Origin: JANYHF01 sp963732765
GTDB lineage: Bacteria > Pseudomonadota > Alphaproteobacteria > Rhizobiales > Hyphomicrobiaceae
Reading direction: 5' to 3'
Length of the DNA stretch: 64,000 nt
Assembly (NCBI GenBank): GCA_963732765.1
Contig: CAVTAS010000006.1
Location: forward strand, 221,112 to 285,111
The translations under genes were made by a program, and so were the position numbers. The notes beneath the pieces were generated by a model. That model saw only the letters and a program-made list of their open reading frames with translations. It made no database searches and was not told the origin of the DNA. Positions 19,245 to 27,600 of the stretch are shown piece after piece (the stretch's first letter is position 1; each line of letters begins with the position of its first letter).

Positions 19245-21030
19245 ATGGCCACCCCGACAAACCCCGGCATGTTCGCCAGCGACAACCCGCTGGTGCGCGC
19301 GGCTCTCGGCAACCTGCGCCAGGGTCTCTACCTGGTCGGCGCGTTTTCTGTCATCGTCAACGTGCTGATGCTCACCACCTCGGTCTACCTGATGCAGATC
19401 TCCGACCGCGTCATGGTCAGCCGCAGCAACGATACGCTGATCCTGCTCACGATCGGCGCGATCTTTGCCCTGATCATCCTGGTGGTGTTCGACTTCCTGC
19501 GCAAGGTCATCCTGGCCCGACTTGGCGTCAAGATCGAGGCCGCGCTCGGCGGACCGCTGCTGGCGGCGTCGATCGAGAAATCGGTCGGCGGCACAGCGAC
19601 GGACGCGCAGGGCCTGCGCGATCTTTCGACCTTGCGCGGCTTCATGAACGGGCCGGTGATGCCGACCCTGTTCGACGTGCCCACGGTGCCGTTCTACATG
19701 TTCGTGATCTTCATGATCCACTGGCAGCTGGGCATGCTGACGCTGGCCGGCTGCGTGCTGTTGTCCTTCTTCGCCCGTCTCAACCAGGTCATCACCAAGG
19801 CCCCGCTCGAGGAAGCCAGCCGGGCAGGCGCCATTGCGCTCTCGCGCGCATCCTCGCAAGTGCGCAACGCCGACGCCGTGCGCTCCATGGGCATGATCGG
19901 CGAATGCGTGGCCGTGTGGGGCGGATTCAACGTCAAATCGCTGAACGTGCAGATGAAGGCGGCCGAAGCCAATGCCGTCGTCTCGACACTGTCGAAGTTC
20001 TCGCGCCTGGTACTGCAGATCGCCATCCTGGGCTGGGGCAGCTACCTCGCGCTCAACGGCGCAAATCACGTCGGGCATGAGCATTGCCTGTTCCATTATC
20101 GGTGCACGCGCGCTTGCCCCCGTGGAAGCGGCCATCGAAAGCTGGAAAAGCGTCGTGCAGGCACTGGAATCCTATCACCGCGTCAACCGCCTGATGTCGG
20201 CGAGCCAGCTGGCCGCTCCCCGCACCATCCTCCCGGCACCCAAGGGCGAGGTGGTGGTCGATAAGCTGGTCTACGCCGTGCAGACCGCCCGCGAGCCGAT
20301 TATCAAGCAGATTTCCTTTGGCGTATTCCCCGGAACGTCGGTCGCCATGATCGGCTCGACCGGAGCGGGCAAATCCACGCTCGGACGTCTGATCATCGGC
20401 GCGCTTCCCGCCACCTCGGGAACCATCCGCCTCGATGGCTCTGACCTGCGCAACTGGGATCCGACACAACTCGGCCGCGCTGTCGGCTATCTGCCACAGG
20501 ACGTCGAACTCTTCCCCGGCACTATCGCCGAGAACATAGCCCGCCTGCGCACCGACGCTTCATCCGAAGACGTGCTGGCCGCGGCAAAGTTTGCCGGCGT
20601 CCACGACCTGATCGTGCGCCTGAAGGACGGCTATGAGACGGTCATCCACGAGCGCGGTGCACCGCTGTCGGGTGGCCAGCGCCAGCGGGTCGCCCTGGCC
20701 CGCGCCTTCTTCGGCATGCCCAAGCTGGTGGTGCTCGACGAGCCGGACGCCGCCCTCGACCAGGAAGGCGAACAGGCCTTGATGCGCGCGCTGCAGAACG
20801 CCAAGGACGCCGGCATGACCGTGCTGGTCACCACACAGCGCCGCAACATCCTGGCCGCCGTCGAAAAACTCCTGGTGCTGCGCGATGGCATGATCGAACT
20901 CTATGGCCCGCGCGACCAAGTGTTGGAGCGCATGGCGCAGACCGCCAACGGCCAGCCAGCACCCGCCCCCGTACCCCGCCCCATCGCCGTAACCGAGGAG
21001 GCCGGCAAGCCGGTCCGCGCCCATGCATAA
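19245..21030 (+). pseudogene. Type I secretion ABC transporter, PrtD family (one frameshift)
   Basis: This is the inner-membrane ATPase of a type I secretion system. The membrane domain begins at about residue 25, with LYLVGAFSVIVNVLMLTTSVYLMQISDRV, which is typical of PrtD/HlyB-like exporters. There is no N-terminal C39 peptidase domain. The frame shifts once near 20063. The ATPase domain then has Walker A STGAGKST, Q-loop LPQDVELF, signature LSGGQRQR and Walker B LVVLDEPDAALD. The joined length is about 595 residues. The stop overlaps the start of the fusion-protein gene by eight bases. No substrate or outer-membrane gene is adjacent. Confidence 0.88.
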
Positions 21031-22549
21031 CCAGCCAAACGCTCCGCAGTCCGAAAGCTGGCGTCAGAGCCTTGGCGCGGCCCTCGACAAGGCCTCGCCG
21101 GTCGGCGCCAAACTCGTGAACTCACTCGGTGCCCTGGTGCTCGGTGGCGAGCCGGCGCCGATGCCCGTTGCCGCCACCGCCAGTGGCGGCACCGTTGGCA
21201 TGCCCGTCCCCGACCTCAACGCCCAGCTGAACGGCTGGACGCGCGATCTCAAGCAATCGATCGCCCGTCCGGCCCGCGTCGGCGTCTGGACCATGGTGGT
21301 GTTCGTGTTCGGCCTCGGCCTGTGGGCCACCACGGCTCCACTCTCTAGCGCGATCGTGGCGCACGGCAGTTTCGTCGCCACCGGCCAGAACAAGATCGTG
21401 CAGCATCTGGAAGGCGGTATCATCGCGAAAATCCTGGTCAACGAGGGTGAAAAGGTCACCGAAGGCCAGTCGATGGTCGAACTCGACGACACCAACTCGA
21501 ATGCCGACGAGCAGCGCCTCACCATCAGGCAGGCGACACTGCTTTCGACCAAGGCCAGGCTCGACGCCGAGCGCAATGGCGAAACCGAGATTACCTTCCC
21601 AGCACAGCTTGAAGCCATGTCGGGCAATCCCGAAGTGGCCAAGAGCATCTCGGCGCAGCGTGCCCTGTTCGCCTCGCGACAGGCCGAATTCGATGGCCAG
21701 CGCGACATCAACGAGCGCCAGATCAACGCCATCCAGCAGGAAATCGTCGGGCTGAACGCACAGAAGTCATCAGCGGAATCGCAACTGGTGTTCCTCTCCA
21801 AGGAAACCGAAACAGCGGCAAAACTGCTGGAAAGGGGCCTGTCGGAACAATCGCGCGTGCTGGAACTGCGCCGTGCGAAAGCAAAAACCGAGGGCGATAT
21901 CGGCCAGTTCATTGCCGAAATCGGGCGCGCCGAGCAGCGCATCCTGGTGGCGAAGAACGAGCTGACGCACCTCCACTCCAAGATGATTTCGGACGGTGCG
22001 GAATTGTATCGCGAGACCACGGCCGATCTATCGGACACCGAGCAACGGCTGACCGCGGCAAAAGGCATCCTCACCCGGCACATCATCCGTGCGCCGGTCA
22101 ACGGTGTCATCGTGAAGATGAACTACCACACCAGCGGCGGCGTCATTCCGCCCGGCCAGGTGGTGGCGGAAATCCTGCCCACCGACGCCAAGCTGATCGT
22201 GGAAGCCATGGTGCGACCGGAGGAAATCGACTTCGTTCATTCCGGGCAGCAAGCCGAGGTGCGCCTGTCCGCCCTCAACCAGCGCACCACGCCGCTGGTG
22301 GTTGGCAACGTCGTCTACGTCTCGGCCGATAAGATCCAGAACCAGAACGCACGCGTGCCGGGGGCGGACTATTATTACCTGGCCCGCGTCGAGCTGGACG
22401 AGGCTTCGGTGAAAGAGCGTATCGGCAAGTTGAAACTCTCCCCAGGCATGCCCGCCGAAGTCTATATGATGACCGGCGAGCGCACCATGTGGCAGTACCT
22501 GACGCGACCGATCGTGGACGTGATGTGGCACGGTGCCAGGGAGCAGTAG
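21023..22549 (+). CDS. Type I secretion membrane fusion protein (HlyD/PrtE family)
   Basis: This 508-residue periplasmic adaptor links the inner-membrane ABC transporter to an outer-membrane channel. A cytoplasmic N-terminus of about 90 residues precedes one transmembrane helix (VGVWTMVVFVFGLGLWATTAPL). The first lipoyl half (KIVQHLEGGIIAKILVNEGEKVTEGQ), a long coiled coil over residues 150-345, the second lipoyl half (IIRAPVNGVIVKM) and a beta-barrel domain follow. The C-terminus (MPAEVYMMTGERTMWQYLTRPI) is the usual end of PrtE/HlyD proteins. It is intact and overlaps the upstream ABC gene, so the two are coupled. Confidence 0.92.
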   Translation: MHNQPNAPQSESWRQSLGAALDKASPVGAKLVNSLGALVLGGEPAPMPVAATASGGTVGMPVPDLNAQLNGWTRDLKQSIARPARVGVWTMVVFVFGLGLWATTAPLSSAIVAHGSFVATGQNKIVQHLEGGIIAKILVNEGEKVTEGQSMVELDDTNSNADEQRLTIRQATLLSTKARLDAERNGETEITFPAQLEAMSGNPEVAKSISAQRALFASRQAEFDGQRDINERQINAIQQEIVGLNAQKSSAESQLVFLSKETETAAKLLERGLSEQSRVLELRRAKAKTEGDIGQFIAEIGRAEQRILVAKNELTHLHSKMISDGAELYRETTADLSDTEQRLTAAKGILTRHIIRAPVNGVIVKMNYHTSGGVIPPGQVVAEILPTDAKLIVEAMVRPEEIDFVHSGQQAEVRLSALNQRTTPLVVGNVVYVSADKIQNQNARVPGADYYYLARVELDEASVKERIGKLKLSPGMPAEVYMMTGERTMWQYLTRPIVDVMWHGAREQ

Positions 22550-22557
22550 TACGGTGG

Positions 22558-22696
22558 AGCGAAAGTTCCGTCCTGTCGATGTTCTGCAATAAAGCGACAG
22601 CATTGCAACTTCATGGCCATTTCCCGACGGGGGAAGGCCATCGGGCCACGGCTCCATCTTGTTGCAGTTGGATATCGATAGGTCGGAACTTTCGCT
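22558..22696. repeat. MITE-like element with 23-bp terminal inverted repeats
   Basis: The sequence at 22558-22580 (AGCGAAAGTTCCGTCCTG then TCGAT) and the complement of 22674-22696 agree at 21 of 23 positions. They enclose 93 bases with a smaller palindrome. The unit fills the gap between the convergent fusion-protein and MAPEG genes. It carries no ORF of its own, so it is either a non-autonomous mobile element or a large terminator-like palindrome. Confidence 0.6.
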
Positions 22697-22713
22697 GCAC
22701 GTTATAATGGGCC

Positions 22714-23118
22714 TCAGCGCGCACCGGCCAGCGCCAACAGCACGGCAATCGACACCGCCGCCATGGTCAGTACGGCGGTGCCGCCGCCGAATACGCGTAG
22801 CGATGTGAGCTCAAGCGACCGGTTGAGAGCGGCGGCGTTGGCAACCCGGCTGGCGACGATGGCGATGCCAAGTACCGCCACCACCACGGCCCGGTGCCCA
22901 AGCCCCTCCGCCATGGCAAGCAGCAACAACGCCAGCGGCGCTTGTTCGATGAAATTGCCATGAGCCCGTATGGCCTGTGCCAGCCGGCTGTCGCCGCCGT
23001 CGCCGGCCGAAACCTCGGTGCGCACGCGTTGGGAGATGACGTTGGCGGTCAGCATGGCAGCCAGCAGGCCGAGCAATCCGGCAAACAAGGCGCTGACGAC
23101 GGGAAATGTAGCGGTCAT
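22714..23118 (-). CDS. MAPEG family membrane protein
   Basis: This 134-residue protein has four predicted transmembrane helices: residues 4-26, a middle pair around APLALLLLAMAEGLGH and VVAVLGIAIVASRVANA, and a C-terminal helix. The loop RVRTEVSAGDGGDSRLAQAIRAHGNFIEQAP carries the conserved RAHxNxxE motif of MAPEG proteins. The family includes glutathione-dependent membrane enzymes; bacterial members are mostly uncharacterised. The ATG at 23118 has GGAG eight bases upstream and is preferred to an open-frame start 18 codons earlier. Confidence 0.85.
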   Translation of the reverse strand: MTATFPVVSALFAGLLGLLAAMLTANVISQRVRTEVSAGDGGDSRLAQAIRAHGNFIEQAPLALLLLAMAEGLGHRAVVVAVLGIAIVASRVANAAALNRSLELTSLRVFGGGTAVLTMAAVSIAVLLALAGAR

Positions 23119-23253
23119 GGGGAGACTCCGGGGTGGGTTGTAGATCCGCGCAGCAACGGTGCGCTGATTCAATGACGCTCCGCGCGCACTCCATTCGACA
23201 TCGCAGGAGGATTTTTGTTACGCTCCGCAAAAGAGCCAACAGGAGACGTCCCC

Positions 23254-24247
23254 ATGAAAATCGCGATCACCGGCGGTGCCGGCCTTGTCGGCCGTAGGCT
23301 TGCCGAGCGGCTGGCAAAGGATAACGCGCTTGGCGGGCACGAGATCACCGGCATGACGCTCTACGACGTGGTGACACCCGTCGCGCCGGCGGGGGCCAAG
23401 TTCCCGGTGCAAGCTGATCACCGGCGACTGCCCGCCCATGGCGAGACCGACAAATTGATCGCCGACCGGCCGGACGTGATCTTCCATCTCGCCGCCATCG
23501 TCTCGGGCGAGGCCGAGGCCGATTTCGACAAGGGCTACCGCATCAATCTCGACGGCACGCGCTACCTGCTCGAGGCGATCCGCACGGCTCGGCGACGGCT
23601 ACAAGCCGCGCGTGGTCTTCACCTCGTCGATCGCCGTGTTCGGCGCGCCGTTCCCCGAAGCGATCCCCGACGAGTTCTTCACGACGCCGCTCACCTGCTA
23701 CGGCACGCAGAAGGCGATCGGCGAGCTGCTGCTGGCCGACTACACGCGGCAAGGGCTTCCTCGACGGCGTCGGCATCCGGCTGCCGACCATCTGCGTGCG
23801 GCCCGGGCAAGCCCAACAAGGCGGCGTCGGGGTTCTTCTCCAACATCATGCCGCGAGCCGCTGGCCGGGCAGGAGGCGGTGCTGCCGGTCGCCGAGGACG
23901 TGCGCCACTGGCACGCCAGCCCGCGCGCCGCGGTCGGCTTCCTGCTGCACGCCGCCGACCATCGACGGCGCGAGGCTCGGCGCCGCGCCGCAATCTCACG
24001 CATGCCGGGCCTGTCGGTGACGGTCGGCGAGCAGATCGAGGCGCTGCGCAAGGTCGCCGGCGAGAAGGTGGTCGAAACGCATCCGCCGCGAGCCCGATCC
24101 GATCATCGCAGAGATCGTCGCCGGCTGGCCGCGCAATTTCGACGCCGAGCGCGCGCCTGGCGCTGGGCTTCAAGGCCGGACGCATCGTTCGACGAGATCA
24201 TCCGCATCCACATCGAGGACGAACTGGGCGGGAAGATTGCGGGATAG
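23254..24247 (+). pseudogene. denD: D-erythronate dehydrogenase (NAD-dependent epimerase/dehydratase family), heavily frameshifted
   Basis: The start MKIAITGGAGLVGRRLAERL at 23254 has AGGAGA upstream and gives the Rossmann GGAGLVG motif. Conserved segments follow in changing frames: DVIFHLAAIVSGEAEADFDK, GTRYLLEAIR, RVVFTSSIAVFGAPFPE, CYGTQKAIGELLL (the YxxxK pair), VGIRLPTICVRPG, ASGFFSNIM and VRHWHASPRAAVGFL. The C-terminal region ends IIRIHIEDELGGKIAG at 24247. The set of motifs is that of DenD-type oxidoreductases, which oxidise D-erythronate in four-carbon acid sugar catabolism. About eight frame changes occur in 1 kb. No kinase or isomerase of that pathway is adjacent. Confidence 0.8.
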
Positions 24248-24330
24248 CGGAGGATGAGCTTTGCCTCATTCCAAAAAGCCAAGGCGCTGACCAATCGAAG
24301 TCCATCCGCCTAAAGAAGGCGTTGCGCTTC

Positions 24331-24588
24331 CATTGCCTTCTCCCGTCGGAGACCTCAGAAATATTCTGAACGCGCACAAATTTCGTCATCCCGGCGCAGG
24401 CCGGGACCTGTCCGGGGCAGTGGATCGGCGCGCTGCTAAGACACTATAAGCCTATGATAAGGCACGGCGTTTCGTTTCAGGCGGCATTGCAACAACCGAG
24501 GCATGGGCAGGTCCCGGCCTGCGCCGGGATGACGAATTCAATGTCTGGCTGTGTATTTTGCAGAGGTCTCCGTCGGGAGAAGGCAATG
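24331..24588. repeat. Large nested inverted repeat (258 bp)
   Basis: Outer arms at 24331-24364 and 24554-24588 share an almost exact core, in which AGGTCTCCG(A/T)CGGGAGAAGGCAATG on one strand matches the other arm. Inside them, 24384-24410 and 24508-24534 are a perfect 27-bp inverted repeat (CGTCATCCCGGCGCAGGCCG and on). About 97 bases lie in the middle. The whole unit fills the gap between denD and the giant peptidase gene, and has no ORF. A degraded copy of the inner arm may occur at 61008-61030. Confidence 0.75.
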
Positions 24589-24646
24589 ACGCCGCACGTC
24601 CAAGCTCATTTCGACGGGTCGCAGGTTGGAACCTTCACTGTCGCTT

Positions 24647-27600
24647 TCACACTGCGCCGCCGTACATTTTGCCGAGATACTCCGGCCAACCGGTCGCCTT
24701 GGCGAAGCGCAGGCGTCGATACGTGCCGATGTCGGCCTCGTAGCTGCCCACGGAACCGGGGAACCAAAAGGCCAGCCCTTCGGCGCCGCGCACATCGTTG
24801 CCCATCCAGACGTGACTGATGCGGGCTTCGCGCGCGGCTTGGTCGAGCGCCTGTGCGCACTGCGCCAGCTCCGGCATATCGTGCGCCGCAATGGCGGCCA
24901 GCTGCCGCGCAAAGCCGATGATATCGAAGCTGTCGCGGGTATCGTATTGCTGTGTACGGCCGCGCGCGATGGTCAGCAAGGACCATCCTGCGATACCGCT
25001 GCGCGCCGCCATCGATACCAGATCTGCGAACCGCTCCGTGATCAAATTATCCGACCGGAACGCAGCCAGCGTACATGGAAACTGGTCGGGCCGCTCGCGA
25101 TAGCCGTCGGCAAAGGAGTCGACAGCGTGCCGTCCCCAGTCATCCGCCGTCTGTGGCGACTGGCGCGCCATGCGCTGCAGCCAGCCTTCGTAATTCCAGC
25201 CGTTGCTCGGTTCGGTCTCAGCCGAAGCGGTGACGATGGTGGCGTAGTGACCGAGTTCCTCCAGCACCTCGATCATGCCGTTGAGGCAGGTGTCGGAAAA
25301 GATCATGTCCACCGGACCGGACTGTCCCGCGCGCGAAAAGGCCGCCTCCAGCATATGGCCGGCTTCCAGATTGGTCAGCACACCGCCGGTATTGTCGTGC
25401 AACATGGCGCGCTTGGACGCGCTGCCCATGATGGCCGCGCGCTCGGCGGCAGGGATGAACAACCGCCGCGCCGGCGACCGGCCGGCTCCGGCACCGCGCG
25501 TCGAGCGGGTCAGGATCTTCTCGTTGACATCGCCTTCCTTGAACACACCGCTGCCGTGGTCCCAGAAGCCGATGGCCTTCCTGGCATTCGGGTAGCTGAT
25601 CAGCGCGCGCGACACGAACTTCGCCAGCGTCTCGGGATCGCCGGTGTCGATTTCGCCCAATGCGCCGATGGTGCGTTGCTCGCCGCGTGGCGTGACTTCG
25701 ACGATGCTGGCCGGAGCGCCCTCCAGGTCGACCAGGCCTATGATGGCCGCTACGCCTCCGGCGCGGTTGGCCGCGACCATCTGGTTGAAGTTGTAGGCGA
25801 CCTGGCTCGAGAGGTTGTTGTCGCCGCCAAACATGCTGATGATCGCAAAGCGCGCGTCGCCTGCGGCAACGTTGAAGGGTTCCAGGCCGCCGCGTCCCGG
25901 CGAGCCTCGGACGGTTGCCGTGGTTTGCGGTGCGATCCCGACCGGTACCAGCATTTGCGGCTCGCTGAGACCTGGCATCTCCGGCTCGGCATCTTCCGAC
26001 GGCGCGGGCTCTGCTCGGATCGGCTCCTCCTCGTCGAAATGGGACGGATCGATGCCGAGTTTCCGCAGCGTTTCGTCGTCGGTTGCGCGGTCGCGCATGG
26101 ACACACTGGATTGAGCGCTCTCGTTGGGCATCGCTTCGGGTGAGCCGCCCATTTCGACGGGGGCGGAGGCCGGTCCGACTGTTTGGGTGCTTCGACTAAT
26201 TTGGTCGCGGCCAGCAAAAGGCGCCGTAAGGATAAACAGCACGGCTGAAAGTGCGGCCAGGATCAACGGCAAGACAAACGGCGTCTTAGGCAGTGCCGGC
26301 GAGCCGAGATCGCTCGCGCCAATGGAGCCAAGCGTCAGCGATGCCAGCGCGGCCACCAGCAACAGGGCAGCGCCAAGCCGCATGATCTCGCGATGGCGCG
26401 TGAGCCAATCGGGTGCATGCCCTCGCCGCTGCGGATCGAGCGTGGCGGGGTCGCGCTCGCTCGGGCGGCGGCGCATGTCGCCCCTTGAGGCAGCGCGCGG
26501 TCCCAGCTGCCCGGTCCCACGCGGCGGCGCGGCCTCGAGCGCCTTCCACAACGAGGCGTCGACGCGGCCGTCCACATTGCGCTTGAGTTCATGCTGGAAC
26601 AGCATTACGGCGCGCTCGGTCTGGCCGTCGAACTCGTCATTGATCGTACCAGGATCATAGCCGGCCCGGGCCAGCAGTTCCTCCAGCTGGCGTACCCGGT
26701 CTCCGCTGTCGCCGCGCTCCAGATTGCCGATGTCCGGCGCCGAGCGCGGGATCCGTCCGGTGCCCCAGATTGACCACGCCTTCTCGAATTGTGTGCGCCG
26801 GTCGGCCAAGCCGTTCAACTTGCCGTTAATCCGGCGAGTGATCTGCTCGATATTGCTGGCATCGGCCAACTCGTTCATGGTCCGCCCGTCGGACTTGGCG
26901 CGGGTATGCCAGAACAACGCCGCGACGCGCAGCGCATTCTCGCCCTCCATCGCCAGATCCGGATTGCCCTCGAAGTCGAGCCCAAGCGTCTTGCCCTGAT
27001 CGCGATAGTTGGCGCGGCCGGTGAGCTGCATGAGACCGCGGCCGCGGAACCTGAAGCCGTCGCCCGGTGCAGTGTTCCCGAGCGTGGGATGCCGCTGATA
27101 GACCTTTTCGGCCAGCTTCTCGGGGTTGCGCAGGTAAGGCTGCGCCGCGTCCGTGTTCGGGAAATGGTTCGGCCACAGCCGGCACAACGTGGTTGCCGAC
27201 GTATGGTTGAGATTCTCCACGTCGAAATGGAAACCACCCAACTCATGCGCCAGCTGCGCCATGAAGTGCGATAGCCGCAAGGCATTGGCGTTGATGCCAT
27301 AGCGCGCCAGGATTTCGTCGCCCTTGCCTGTGAAGGCGCGCGCATATTTCTCCAGCGCGCGCGGACCAAGTTGCTTGATGCCCTCGGGTGTGATCCGCAC
27401 AGTTCCTGCAGGTAGCGTCACACCGCCTGCGGGCACCGGAGTCGTACCGGGCGGGGTCGTTGTCACTGGTGGAACGGTCGCAGTCGCCGGTGGCGCCGTC
27501 GCGGTCGTCGTGGGCACTGCGACCGGAACATTTGCAGCCTGTCCGAAAGTGTCGTTCTTCAGCACATCGATGGCGACCGCCTGACCATGCGACGTATCCA

